64,000 nucleotides of DNA from Chelonoidis abingdonii. Its lineage: Eukaryota; Chordata; Testudines; Testudinidae. Location: NCBI RefSeq assembly GCF_003597395.2, contig NC_133770.1, positions 89,190,441-89,254,440 on the forward strand, read 5' to 3'. The translations under genes were made by a program, and so were the position numbers. Under the pieces are notes generated by a model. It was given only the letters and a program-made list of their open reading frames with translations, had not been told where the DNA came from and ran no database searches. This document shows positions 47,394-58,914 of this stretch, piece by piece; the first letter of the stretch is position 1, and every line of letters begins with the position of its first letter.

Positions 47394-48383
47394 ACCCCAC
47401 CTCCTCTGCACCCAGACTCCCCACTGCCTCTAAGCTCCAACCACTTTCGCTTGATCCCCCCTGCAGACTCCCATTGCCCCTGCACCTGGCACCTCCCTGT
47501 GCATCCAGATCCCCCACAGAGCTGCCTGTACCCAGACTGCCATCCCCTAAACCCTCTTACCCCCCTAAACCCTCTCATCCCCATCTGGATACCTCTACAC
47601 TAAGTCCTCCCGCACTTGGATCTGCTGCCAGGCTGAGCTTCCCTGCCCACATCTGGTGTGCCTGGCGCAAAAGGGGCAGGGCCCTAGGGTGTTTCTGTGG
47701 CAGGCCTGGCCCTTGTGCTGTGTCAGCGTCAGGTTCAGTCTCACTGCCAAATCCCTGTCCCAGAGGGGCAGGGGAGGCTGCAGGGTATTCTCCCACCTCC
47801 ATGCAGCTTGCGCCCTGTGCTCCTCACTGCCGTGGTGGAGCTTCCGCATTTATTATTAAATAAATTCAGAATTTTAAAATATTATGCACAGAATGTGATG
47901 CAGAATTCCCTCAGGAATATGGGGCACTATACAGTTGGGATGGTGGGACTGTGAAGGGGGTGCTGGACAGTAGGGGATCTGGGCAGGGGGTATGGTGTGC
48001 AGGGTGCTGTGCAGTTGTGGTGGGAGGTCAGCAGGAGGGGTCTCTAGGCAGGGGCGGGGTGCTGGGCATAGGGATCTGTGGGGAAGTCTCTGGGTGAGGG
48101 GGTGCTGGCATAAGGGCAAGGCACTGGACAGGGGGGCAGTGTGGAAGGGGCACGCTGGCAGCACAGGGCTGGGTAGGGCAATGTGTGTCTAGAAGTTGTG
48201 GGTCTGTAACCAGTGGCCTTGTGCTGGGCTGAGTGGGGCCACTCCCACTGTGCCTCGTTGCCTGCAACCGGCCCTTCACTCTGCAGACCGCCCCCACCAT
48301 CACATGCCCTATTTCCCCACTGGGGGCCCACAAATATGTTTGGCACCGGGCCCACAAAAAGTTAATCCAGTCCTGCTCATGGT

Positions 48384-49121
48384 TGCCTGAGAACTGCCTG
48401 CTGCGCTGATCTGCCAACATATTCTGACAACTGGGAAGGTGCAGAGCCACTGGTGTGATCTAATTCAGAATGCACCAAGCCCAAAGTCAAAATGGCCTCC
48501 TAACAGAGCAGAGGAAATCCTGCTACCTCATCTTTTGGCAAATGCCTAGCTGTGGTGATGTTACATGGATCTGTGGAGTTCAGATAGGAATGCTTTGTAT
48601 GCCAGGTGGATCATAAGGAGAGAGGACCTATGGTTACCTTATGAATCTTGAGTTTGATGGTGATCTAGATGAACTCTCTATTCCTAAATGGAAGCATGTG
48701 TCACCAACATCTTCGTAAGCACAGGTATTCCATTCCACACCTAAAGAGGGTCTTTCCACCAGTTTTATGAGGAATTCTTCCTGGTCTGTGAATATCATTG
48801 TCCATGTGATGCCTGTTGGACAGACACACTGATTTCAACTGCTCCTGCATGGAACATAGTGAGGTCTGGCAAATCTCATCACATAGGTGTATGAGATCAT
48901 GCATCCCAAGAGTTTGAGGCATGTTCGCACTAGTGTCTTGGGGTAATCCAAGTTGGTTGATGAAGCTCACTATCATTTGAAATCTTTCTTAAGGTAAACT
49001 CACTGATCTGGAATCTAACACTGCTCCAATGAACTATGCTTTGAATCCGAGTAAGCATGAACGTCTCTGATTTTAAAGCCCAGGGCAGTGAGGAGTTTTA
49101 AGAGTTCTTGGATCAAGTTGG
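48384..49121 (-). pseudogene. DIRS fragment D, right part (RNase H and RT remnants)
   Basis: Minus-strand sequence at 48390-48450 gives HLPSCQNMLADQRSRQFSGN, the RNase H tail seen in copy A as FLPGVRNTLADQLSR. Upstream on that strand (48450-49121) lie decayed RNase H and RT thumb remnants. It ends where an LTR begins at 49122. Together with 45055-45378 it forms one DIRS piece split by a 3-kb hAT insertion. Confidence 0.72.
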
Positions 49122-49610
49122 TGTAGATGAATCTCTGCATTAAGCATCTTCACATAACTTTCATATGACTTTGTATTATGCCTCTATTTTCATATAACTT
49201 TGTATGAGATCCTTATATAGAAAACATTGTATTGAGCCTTGGTATAATGTTAAAAAAAAAGTCTTTTTGCTAAGAGTAGAATAAGATCTCTTCCCCCTCC
49301 CTCCTCGCTTTATTCAATTGCCCTGTTGAATGAATGAGGTGTGAATGAGCAAGGAATGGAAGGCAAGCACCTCCACACAGCTGCAGTTGGAGAGGGGATG
49401 GAAGCCAGACCCAAGAACAATAAAGCTTGTCAAGTGGACTCACTAAAGAACAGCACTGGGCAGCTGGCTTTGGGGACCATCTGAGCAGCCCTGGAGGTTA
49501 GAAGCAAGCACCTTCTTTTGAAAACACCCTCTTTGAACAGCATTGGGACAACACCCAGAAAGAAGCTGCACAAAGGACCAACAGACACAGACGCAATGGA
49601 GATGAGGCAG
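49122..49610 (+). mobile_element. LTR, family TGTAGAT, copy 2 (3' truncated)
   Basis: Sequence from TGTAGATGAATCTC to about 49610 parallels copy 1 through its TTCATATGACTTTGTATTAT units, TGAATGAATGAGGTGTGAAT, and AACAATAAAGCTTG. It lacks some internal units and its 3' part. It begins directly after DIRS fragment D and is followed by a CR1. Confidence 0.7.
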
Positions 49611-49629
49611 AACCAAGGGTTCTATTTTA

Positions 49630-51190
49630 TCAGAGATCTGTAGAGTTTAAGACAAGAAAGGACAATTAAATCATCTAGTCTGATCTCCTGAATATCTCAC
49701 AGTCCATTACATTTCACTCAGTTACTCCTGTATTGGAGTCCAAAAACTTGTGTTTGGCCAAAGTATATCTTCCAGAGAGGCATGCAGTCTTTATATGACA
49801 TCAAAAGATCCTTGATGGTCTGGTCCAATGATGAATTACCACAATGGCTACAGAACTGTGCCTTATTTTCAGTTAGAATGTGTGACTATAGCTTCCAGAC
49901 ATTGGTTCTTGTTGTCTTTCTCTGCTAAATTTAAAGAATCCTTTGGTGCGATATTTTCTTCCCATGAAGGTACTTACACACTAATCAAGTAACCAAGGAA
50001 TTTTTTCAGCCCTAAAATCTTTTGTGGCTCTTTTCTGCACCCTCTACAAATTTGTCAACAGGCTTTTTAAAACATGGATACCAGAACTGTCTCCCCAATG
50101 CCATAGATAAAGACAATCTTCTCCCTACTCCTGTTTGCTACACCCATTATACATCCAAATGTAGCATTAGCTTTTTTTGCCATAGAATCAGAGTGGGAAC
50201 TTGCATTCAGTTGCTTGTTCACTTATGATTCCTAAATCCTTTTCATAGTTCTTGCTTTCCAGGATATATTACCCCATTTTGTAGGTATGGCCTGCATTTC
50301 TTGTTCCTAAATGTTTAACTTTACATTCAGATGGATTAAAATGCATTTTGTCTGAACGGGTCCAACTCATCAAGCAATCCATATCGCTGTGTGAGACTGT
50401 CATCGTTTACCATTCTGCCAATGCTAAATAATCTGCAAAATTTTATCTTTGCTAACTTTATAGTTACTTCAGATCATCAGATGTAGATGATGAATAGCTT
50501 CAGATCCCTGTGGATGCCCACTAGAAACACCCTCATTCAATGATATTTCCCCTTTCACAACTACTTTGAGATGTCAGTTAGCCAGTTATTTATCTAATTA
50601 ACTTGTGCTCTATTGATATTGTGTTCACATTTTAATCAGAATATTGTGTGATTCTAAGTAAAATGCATTACAAAAGCATAAGTATATTACCTCCATGCAG
50701 CTACCTTTCTCAACTAAATTTGTAATCTCATCAAAACATGAAATTAAGTTTGACAGCACCTATTTTCCACAAAACTATGTTGACTGGCATTAACTATATT
50801 CCTATCCTTGAATATTTTATCAGTTGAATCCCTTATCAGCTTTTCCATTTTGCCCAGGATTTATGTCAAGCTAACTAGCCTATAGTTACCTGGGTCATCC
50901 CCCTTGCCATTCTTGAATACTGGCACAATATTTACCATTCTTCCAGTCTTCTGAAATTTCCCCCATATTCCAAAATTTATTTAAAAATCATCATCAGACC
51001 AAAGACCACAGTCAACTCTTAGGATTCTGTGGTGCAAGTTATCTGGCCCTGCTGATTTAAAAATGTTTATCCCTATTAGATGTTAACTAACATTCTCAAT
51101 TACTAATGGACTGGAAAGCACTTCATCAAATGATAAAAATACCTCATCATGCTTCTTTCCACATACAAGACAAATATTTACTGAACACTT
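49630..51190 (-). mobile_element. CR1/L3-like LINE, old, minus strand
   Basis: The plus-strand text carries many CR1 cues in inverse orientation: CATCTAGTCTGATCTCCTG near 49671 (3' end), TTTTCTGCACCCTCTACAAA near 50030, CTCATTCAATGATATTTCCC near 50530 and CTAACTAGCCTATAGTTACC near 50870. Reading frames are destroyed. The length of about 1.5 kb suggests a truncated copy reaching into the RT domain. Confidence 0.6.
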
Positions 51191-51199
51191 CTGCCTTTT

Positions 51200-53944
51200 C
51201 TGCATCATCACTAGGGCTCCGTGACTTCTGCAGCAGCCACACTGGCCACTGCTGAAGCGGCTCTGCAGCCACTTGGGCTCTGGCAGCCCATGCAGCTGAC
51301 CCTGGGGTTGGCAGGAGAAGCCACAGCTCCCGGCAGCGGTCCAGCGGCAGCCATAGCAACCGTGGGCTTCCCCCCACCCCAGGATTCAATCAGGGGTACA
51401 GTAACTCCTTGCTTAATGTTGTAGTTATGTTCCTGAAAAATGCTACTTTAAGCAAAACTATGTTAAGCGAATCCAATTTTTGGGTGGAAATTAACGTAAA
51501 TAGAGGTTTTTTCCCCCTCAGTTTCATTGCTGCAAGGAAGATGACTGGTGTCTTGGCAATTCCATTCTACTGATGCAGCAGCAACCACACTGAAATTGTG
51601 TATCTATGGTATCATGAATCCAATACCTTAACAGTTTACATTCAGTTCACAGATCAAAGGTCATGAAGGGCACACTTTAAAAAATCTTAATCCTTCAGTA
51701 CAGAATTATTTAAATGAATTCAACACTGAAAGAAAGAATCAAGTTGACAGTCCCTTGGAAAATGAATAAAATCATTTTCTCACACAATTAACCTGTGGAA
51801 TTCATTAACAGAGGACTATCATTCAAGTCTAGTATGATTAAAATAAACTTAAGACACTTAAATGGATAACATCCACTGCTGCAGCTATAAAATAAACTTA
51901 AGACACTTAAATGGATAACATCCACTGCTGCAGCTATAAAATAAAGTACAGAAGACACAAACTCCTCAAGCGCAAGGAAAAGATTCTTAATCTTCCTTTA
52001 AAGCATCTCATGGTGACTACCATCACAGACAGGATACTGGATTAACTGAGCAATTGGAGGAGTCCAGTATTACAATTCCTACTACCCTTGTATTGATGTA
52101 ACATCTCTGGGGTTTTTTGTTTTTGAAGGAGGCGGGGGGAGATCCTGCTCTTTGTGTGTATAAAATTCAATGCCAAAATTAATTAATCAATCCTAATTAG
52201 CCTAATTAGCCTGCAAGCCTTTTACATTATTAAAGTCTATTAAGCTCTATAAGAGCCTTATTTGTACAGTACAGTATTTGATAATTCATAATATTACATA
52301 TTTCTTGCCTTTCCACCAGTCTTAAAAGAACAAGGCGCCCAGTCATCTTTACATCTAAAGCAAACTGAACATTCTGATGTGAGAGAAAGAAGTTACACTT
52401 TGAAAAGAGCATGATTTATCTGTAGCTAATAGTATCTTTTGTGAACTTTTACACAGAACACACAGAAGTGATGCTTGTCTTTGTTGCCTATCTTAAGTGA
52501 GCACTTTTTTTAAATTAACATCCTGCCGAGAAAAACATAATCAGTTGCTCATCATCTAAACTAAAAGCATTTATCTCTTTCAAACCTACCCAATTTTGCT
52601 ATGCACCTATATGAAATATCTCTACTCCAAATTCAGCAATTTAAGACCAAGGACACACAATTGTGCTAAATATTCAATAAGGAGCCATCTCTACACTAAC
52701 ACGACCTGTAATAATTTATGTGCTTGTGAAAATAGCTGAAATTGACAGTTTTCAGAGCTCAATCCTAAAATCAGGTGTAAATGTTATAAAATAGTTCACA
52801 GATCTGCAACATCTATAAATGCTTTAAAAAAGTTTAATTACTGTGCCACCATTACAAACGTACTACTATACTGTACAAACTGTTCCGATACTTGCCTGTT
52901 GAGCTGTAATCTTCAGAGAACTATTGACTCAACAGAATTAATTTGAGAGGTACTTGAAAATGACTGGTAAATCAAGCAGTCATAAGTACATAACAATCAA
53001 TTTTGTATATAGAACTAGCCCTGCAAACAAAAAAAACCCTTATGCTCACTTAAGGGACCTGAGTCCAGCACTGTGGAGCAACACTGCCACCAGCTGACTG
53101 AAGTGCAAAGCAACTGCAGTTAAATAGTTACCCAAGTGGACAATATGACCACGTTGCCAATGTTTCTACTGGGTATCCAAAGGCAAGAGAATTGCCCACA
53201 TTCACTCCATGAACCCAGAATTAGCAGTTTCTTGTATACATCTGCTAAAAATGAATAAAGAACAATTTGAAACATGAGTCACCACAGACCTCGAGAAAGA
53301 TATAACATAACTACTCATGCTGGGAAACTATACAAAAGATAGCATGGATAAACGCAAATTTACACTTGGACCCTGAAACAGCAATCACTAGTTAACCCCT
53401 ACGAAACAGAAATGATGATACAATACGCATTTAGTGAAATATCACTTGTATAGCCTACAGAAAATAAAGGCAACTCCATAAAATACGTACCTGAGTGAAT
53501 ATAGGGTATATGGAATGGGAGTGGTCAAAAATCAGGATGACACACAATGTGAGAAAACAGGGATGTTTGCTTTTAGCTGTCCATAATCAAGAGCCACACA
53601 CACACAAAAAAAAGATGCACCAAAACATCTCTCCATAAATTACTTTTCTTAATGCAATATTTTAAATGACAAATGCTAGTACTATTTTTATACAACATGA
53701 AAGCAGAAAATATGAACTCCTCTTACAGGCCAGAAATACGTTGTAAAACAAATCTTTCCAACCAACAAAATTCACTTTTCTGAAAAACCTCTCTCTGTGG
53801 AAGGAAAGAAGAAAGAAACAGGATATGATAGGCAAGAGAAATTGCCGTCCTGTTGTGCTCGTTTATGATTTAAGGATAATTAAGAGCACCATTCCTTTTT
53901 AACATGGAAAATCCTGTTACACACAACCTCTGCACAACATTCTT
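51200..53944. other. Intron 1, promoter-proximal part
   Basis: A/T-rich sequence. A GC-rich patch at 51230-51390 gives short frames without domains. A 49-bp tandem duplication lies at 51840-51946. No gene or named repeat could be supported otherwise. Confidence 0.5.
51840..51946. repeat. Tandem duplication of a 49-bp unit
   Basis: The unit AAATAAACTTAAGACACTTA... (49 nt) occurs twice back to back, the second copy starting at 51890, with no mismatch seen by eye. Perfect identity suggests a recent slippage event or an assembly duplication. Confidence 0.9.
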
Positions 53945-53946
53945 AC

Positions 53947-54141
53947 CTTAAAATTACTAGAGTTAACCCATCCTGTTAATTCGTCAATCACTTTATCGAG
54001 GCGCTGCTGATCCTGCTCGAGGTCAGTGCATTTACTTGGGTCAGCCAGATACTCCAGCAACTCTTGGCCGATTTGCATTCTGCGACTCACATCTTTCTGC
54101 TGCACCTGATCACAGAAATAGTCCATATTGCCAGGCTCCAT
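53947..54141 (-). CDS. CLASP2: CLASP-family protein, first coding exon (CLASP2-like)
   Basis: This exon encodes 65 residues starting MEPGNMDYFCDQVQQKDV and ending WVNSSNFK. It is the N terminus of a CLASP, a TOG-domain protein that binds microtubule plus ends and promotes rescue. The QVQQKDV and GQELL...LTGWV...SSN patterns match the start of CLASP2 better than CLASP1. The donor is AAG/GTAAGA, with GT at 53945-53946 on the minus strand, and the exon ends in phase 0. Two in-frame TAA codons lie about 22-27 nt upstream of the ATG, which supports this start. The exon joins in frame to 41513-41591 across a 12.4-kb intron. The paralogue assignment (CLASP2 rather than another CLASP) is inference. 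That this is a real coding exon is close to certain. Confidence 0.92.
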
Positions 54142-54182
54142 TGTGGATTTGAACGAAAAAGTTTATTAGGCAAAGAATCAAA
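54142..54182 (-). other. Likely 5' UTR part of the first coding exon with upstream splice acceptor
   Basis: On the minus strand a T-rich stretch followed by GAAGCAG ends at 54183. This looks like a 3' splice acceptor 41 nt before the ATG. The 41 nt carry in-frame TAA TAA. If the acceptor is used, a separate non-coding first exon lies in the CpG island 0.4-1.3 kb upstream. The alternative is that transcription simply runs through this sequence as one long 5' UTR. Confidence 0.45.
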
Positions 54183-54559
54183 CTGCTTCAATACCAAAAA
54201 CAAAACACACACATACAAAGTCAGGGATAGCGTGGGGAGAAGTGCCCAGCTGGAGAAGTAGCCACCAACGTTTCACCTCCAAGCCCTGCCCAGCAGAAAG
54301 GAGATGTTTTTCCCCTCCGTTCTTCTCCCCCAACAAACTCCGCAAGGTGAAAGACAAGGCCTTTACCCAAGAAACACACTAACAAAAATCCTTTCAAATG
54401 CATTAAAAAAATTAAATCTCCAGTGATTCCCTTGTGAGGCTGCTGGTGACGCAGTCGGGGAAGGGGTGTTTGCAGGATCCTCTGATTTCGGGGAGCTTTT
54501 TTTTTATTCCAGTTTTCAGTGTTTTTCACGATTTCCCTCAAGTTTCGTTTCTCGCGAAC

Positions 54560-55450
54560 TTCCAACCGGGGGCGTCAGCACCACAGGTACTTTCTGAGGG
54601 GATCCCCAGAGGCCGCCGATGGAGCTGTTGGCGTCTCTCCCCAGCCCTCAGGCCCGGCACGGACCCACCGCCGCCGCTTCTCAGCGCAGTGGGCAGTGGC
54701 GCCTTGTCGCCAAACGCAGCCGGAAGCAGCGGCGAGGCCGGAGCGGAACTTTCATGCTCCCTGGCCCGGGGGATGGATGCGGCTCCGCGTCCCCGCCCCG
54801 CGGCGGGTCTAAACTTCAGCCGCTCCGGACTCGCTCCGCAGCGGCCCCGGCGCCTCCTTCGCCTGGTCTTCCCTGAAGAGGTGGGGGCGGCAGCCGCGGG
54901 CTCGCTCAGTCGCGTCTCCTGGCTGCGGCGGCTCCTCAGTCCCGTGGAAGTTGCGTGCCCGGCTCAGCCGGCGCCCGCCTCTAGGTGTCACTTACTCTCC
55001 GGGCCCCGCCCCGCGCCGCCACCGTCGCCGTCTCCTCAGCGCTGCCGGGCGGCTCTTAGGGCGCGCGACACTCCTGCGCGCTCCCCTGCGACTGCGGCGG
55101 CTCCGAGCACCGAACCCTGCTCGCTCCCCGCGCCGCCGGCCGCCCGCGTGCCCTCCGTCGGCACAAGTCCAACTCACACACACCTCCGTGCGCGTGCGCA
55201 CGCGATACAACTCCCCTTTCCTGACCTCCACCTCTTTTCCCGCCTCACGCTGCAGCGTGCGCGCGCTCCGTCCTCTCCCCTACTCTCGCTGCAGGGCGCG
55301 CGCTTGGTCTTGCGGCTCCATCTTTACAGGCGTCAGCAGGCGCAGGCGCTTGTCGGCTGCTGCCGCTGTGCTTGAGACTGTTCGGCTACCACCTCACTAG
55401 TATAGCGGGTAGGGTCCTTCTCTATCTTTAGGTGCCTGCGCACGGCCTGC
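54560..55450. promoter_or_regulatory. CpG island, probable promoter of the CLASP gene
   Basis: This stretch is far richer in G+C and CpG than anything else in the window. It contains several GC-box-like CCCCGCCCC motifs (for example near 54793 and 55007) and alternating GCGC/GTGC runs near 55187-55203. It sits 0.4-1.3 kb upstream of the CLASP start codon, as expected for a housekeeping promoter. No TATA box is evident. The transcription start is not visible. Long open frames here (up to 313 codons) arise because GC-rich DNA has few stops. Confidence 0.8.
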
Positions 55451-56290
55451 GTACAGCGCTTTTCCTAAATGATCAGTGGACGGGGAGGGGGCAGGCTGAG
55501 TCGGGGAAGAGAGAAAGAGCAGAGGATAAAGCATGCTGGAACCAGTAGAAACGCTCTGAAAGCGGCCGTGGCTCTCAGGCAGTGCAGGAGACACCCCTAA
55601 GGAGGGGTCCTGCTGATGCTGCTTTGAAAGGCCCCGCGCGCAGCTAGCCTATATGCAGCAGCGGCGCTATTGTTGCTGCAGTCCACTGGGGCTGGGTGGA
55701 GGCGTGTAGAGGGAGCGGCGCACGCGAGCGAAAGCGGGGCGGAGACAGACGCCTGTGAGCTAGGGGGGGACCCGGGGATAACAGTTTGCATGAGCGGAGG
55801 GTCCCTCGAGAGGCAGGTTGAGTGAGCTGCGGTGGGAGGGCACGGGCACGGGCACGGGCACGGGCACGTTCTCGTTCTCCATCTGCAAAGCCAAAGTCAT
55901 GTGGTGCGGGGGGTCAAATGGGGGCCATACAGTTCTCTGGGCGCAGAACTGAGAGACCTGCCCCACCACCACCACCCTGGCTACTAGCAGCATTGCTGGC
56001 TTGGGGGGAAGAAACTACAAGGAAGAATCTGGGCCAGCCCTGGTGCAGGAGCAGTTCAGGCAGGGAGGTAACACTGTTTTATGTATGCAGTGCAGTTGTA
56101 GCCCCGGCAGTCCCCAGGATATTAGAGAGACTAGCTGGGTGAGGTAATATTAGTCCAAGAAAAGCTATTCCCTCATCTTGTCTCACTGATGTTCTGTAGC
56201 AAACAGATTGCAGGGCTTGCTGCAGTTTTCACAGGAACTCTCTCCCAGGTGCTGATTGGCTGTTTGCGCTCATCCCCTCCGTGTTCTTTC
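55451..56290. other. Upstream flank of the CpG island
   Basis: GC-rich sequence passing into a CCACCACCACC run near 55960. Frames on both strands (for example 55822-56142 plus) have no recognisable domain. Confidence 0.45.
55838..55867. repeat. (GGGCAC)5 hexamer microsatellite
   Basis: Five perfect GGGCAC units in a row, in the GC-rich region upstream of CLASP. Confidence 0.92.
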
Positions 56291-56294
56291 CATC

Positions 56295-56596
56295 CAGCCA
56301 TTCTCAAACTTCCTTGCCCTGCTACCCCTGTCTGACAACAAGAATTACTGCATGACCCCAGGAGGGGAGACGGGATGCTGCAGTCGGCACGTCGAAGCCC
56401 AAGGGCTTGCTTCAGCTGAGGGGTGGGGGGATGGGTAACCTGACCCCTGCTACCTAGGTTTGAAGCCCTTGGGCTTTGGCTTCAGCCCTGGGCAGTGGGG
56501 CTCAGACTTCTGCTTCAGAGCTGGGTCCCAGAAAATCTAATGCCACCCCTGATGACCCCATTAAAATAGGGTCTCAACTCACAGTTTTGAGAACTG
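56295..56596. mobile_element. hAT-type MITE, about 300 bp
   Basis: Starts CAGCCATTCTCAAACTTCC and ends CAGTTTTGAGAACTG; the outer parts are inverted repeats (CAG..TTCTCAAA). The interior contains AAGCCCAAGGGCTT and its inverse, typical of a common turtle MITE. Flanking 8-mers do not match well, so the duplication has decayed or the border is slightly off. Confidence 0.65.
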
Positions 56597-57066
56597 ATAG
56601 CTAATTCCTTCCCAGTAGAATCCCATTGAAAGGGGCATGGACAATTTTTTATTGGGCAGGAGGGGCGAGCATTAAAAGGTAATAAAATAAGAGCTGTTAC
56701 ATATTGCCTGAATGAGTAGGTTTGTACCATGACTAACTTGTCCACTTTTTTAAAGTGAGATAAATGAGCTTCTGTTCCAAACTCAGTGTTTTCTTTATTT
56801 ATTAATGCAAACCATAGACATCCCCAACCTCTAGTTGTCTACACCAATAAGAATTGAAGGACACCCCTCACAAAAAAAAAAAAGTAGGCATTAACATGAT
56901 GTTTGCTGTCACCGCATAGTTCATGCTGGTTATCGGTTCATTCCTATCCCCTCTCCTTTTTCTGGCTTGTCTACTTCTATTGTATATTCTTTGGGGCAGA
57001 GGCTGCCTCTTAGTTTATTTTTGTACAATGGGTCCTCTGTTCTTGGTTGATTGCTAAGCACTACCA

Positions 57067-58906
57067 CAGGTGAGCAAACTTTTTGGCCCAAGGGCCACAT
57101 TGGGGTTGCGAAACTGTATGCAGGGCTAGGTAGGGAAGGCTGTACCTCCCCAAACAGCCTGGCTCCTGCCCCCTATCTGCCCTCTCCCACTTCCTGCCCC
57201 CTCACTGCCCCCCTCAGAACTGCTGACCCATCCAACTCCTCCTGCTCCTTGTCCTCTGACTGCCCCCTCCCAGGACCCCAATCTCTATCCAATGCCCTCT
57301 GCTCCCTGTCCCCAACTGCCCCAACGCCTATCCACACCCCTGCCCCCTGACAGGCCCCCTTGGAATCTCAAGCCTATCCAACACACCACCCACCCATGTT
57401 CCCCATCCCTGCACCACCCTCTCCTCCCAACCACCCCCTTGGAACTCCGCCCCCTATCCAAACACCCCCCGATCCCTGTCCCCTAACTGCCCTCCCCCTA
57501 TCCACACCCCTGCCCCCTGAGGTGCCCCCTGGGACTCCGATGCCTATCCAACCCCCCTCACTCCCTGTCCCCATGTAGGAGCAGGATTTTATAATTATAC
57601 TATGAGAATTAGTGTATGATTTGATTTTATCCTGTCAGCCACCCTTTTTGAATATCAGAAAGGAGTGACAGACCAGAACAATCCTTCTGACAGATTATGG
57701 TCACCCTTTTGTTTTAGGATAAGTTATAATGTCTACTATGGTTTCCTATATGTATTACAAATTAGGCACTCTAGTTAAATATACATTTCTTTGTTTTAAG
57801 GTTTTAGTAAGTAAGAGACAGGATCTTGTATTGTATCTACGTTAAGGTTAGAGGAATATTGAGGCCCTGAAGCCCCAATGTGAATTGTTTTAGTTATAAG
57901 ATTTAGCAAGGCTTGATTTACAATGTATTCTGCTGAATATACAATACTGCTATCTCTATATCTTTGAAGGTTTCTGTAAGAGATTGTTTGTGTGAATGAG
58001 AAATGCATGCATTGGGAAAAGATAAGGTGTGAAAACCATCACAAATGTCCAGATGGTCAAGAAGAAGTGAGAGACTTGGAAAGACCAGGAGACAATCCGA
58101 AAACATCCATTGTATCCGATGCTAAACGTGTTAGCAGCATTGACGACTTCAGAGGTAAGGCAGGCGCCTGCGAAGGCGAGACAACAGATAGGAGATAACG
58201 ATCGGAAGCCCAACAATAACCATCAAATGATAATAGCAGAGAACCCCAAGATTAACACCACTTAAGGATTAATGGTTACAGGGTGACATTGCAAAATGCA
58301 TGGACTCAAATGGGAATTTACAACTATAAAGCAGGGGTGTTTTGCCATTGAACTCTGGGCTCAGTCCTGCAAAGCCTCAGAGCATCAGATTGTGACCGAC
58401 AGAGCCCAGCTCCATACTCGTGCTCAATCTAACTGGCCATTATTGACTCGAGCTACAATAGACTGGTAATAATAAACCTCAACTGGCAGGAGTGTATGTG
58501 CGTGTGTGTGACTGAAAAGCATATGTTATCTGTTGTATTTTCAATAAATGTGGCGTATTTGCCTTTTCCCTCTAAAAAGATCCAGTGTGTTTTGTATAGC
58601 ATAACACCCTGACTGCCGCCTGGGACCCCATGCCCGTTATCCAACCCCCCCTCTCCCTGCCCCTTTACCATGCTGCTCAGAGTAGCAAGAGCTCTCAACC
58701 CCACTGCTCTGCTGGAGCCAGCCACGCAGCCCAGCAGGAGTGGCAGGCCAGAGCGCTGGCTGTGCACTGAGGCTGTGGGGGAGCGGGGACAGCAGGGGAG
58801 GAACCAGGTGCTAGCCTCTCCATCCGAGAGCTCAAGGACTGGGCCAGCAGGCAGGACGGTCCCGTGGGCTGGATGTGGCCAGCGAGCCATAGTTTACCCA
58901 CCTCTG
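57067..58906. mobile_element. hAT-type element with nested LTR
   Basis: Left end CAGGTGAGCAAACTTTTTGG and right end CCATAGTTTACCCACCTCTG are inverted hAT termini (CAGAGGTGGGTAAAC type, the left copy with a 2-bp deletion). Flanks CACTACCA (57059-57066) and CACTAGCA (58907-58914) match 7 of 8. The interior is C-rich and non-coding. It is split by the LTR at 57574-58606. Confidence 0.75.
57574..58606 (+). mobile_element. Solo LTR inside the hAT element, 1033 bp
   Basis: Begins TGTAGGAGCAGGATTTTATA and ends GTATAGCATAACA (TG...CA). It carries AATAATAAACC near 58470 as a poly(A)-type signal followed by a GT-rich stretch. The C-rich hAT text continues on both sides (CTCCCTGTCCC before, CCCTGACTGCC after), so the LTR inserted later. 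No viral coding region is present. Confidence 0.65.
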
Positions 58907-58914
58907 CACTAGCA

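Larger units (their letters stand above)
45387..48375. mobile_element. hAT-type element, 2989 bp, with perfect 8-bp target duplication
   Basis: Begins CAGTAGCGGATTTGCC and ends GTTAATCCAGTCCTG, giving hAT-like inverted termini CAG...GGATT. CTCATGGT is present on both sides (45379-45386 and 48376-48383). The interior is GC-rich, C-tract-rich and non-coding, and contains a MITE (45946-46275) and an LTR (46464-47393). Removing it restores DIRS fragment D. No transposase is visible. Confidence 0.85.

Noticed and set aside
54434..55375. A 313-codon plus-strand frame in the CpG island
   Set aside because: Composition is Ala/Pro/Arg/Ser as expected from GC-rich DNA, with overlapping frames on both strands; no domain and no splice logic. 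It is the CLASP promoter region.
57051..57578. Pro-rich frames (SCPLTAP, PPNHPLGTP)
   Set aside because: They come from the C-rich interior of the hAT element at 57067-58906; not a collagen-like or cell-wall gene.
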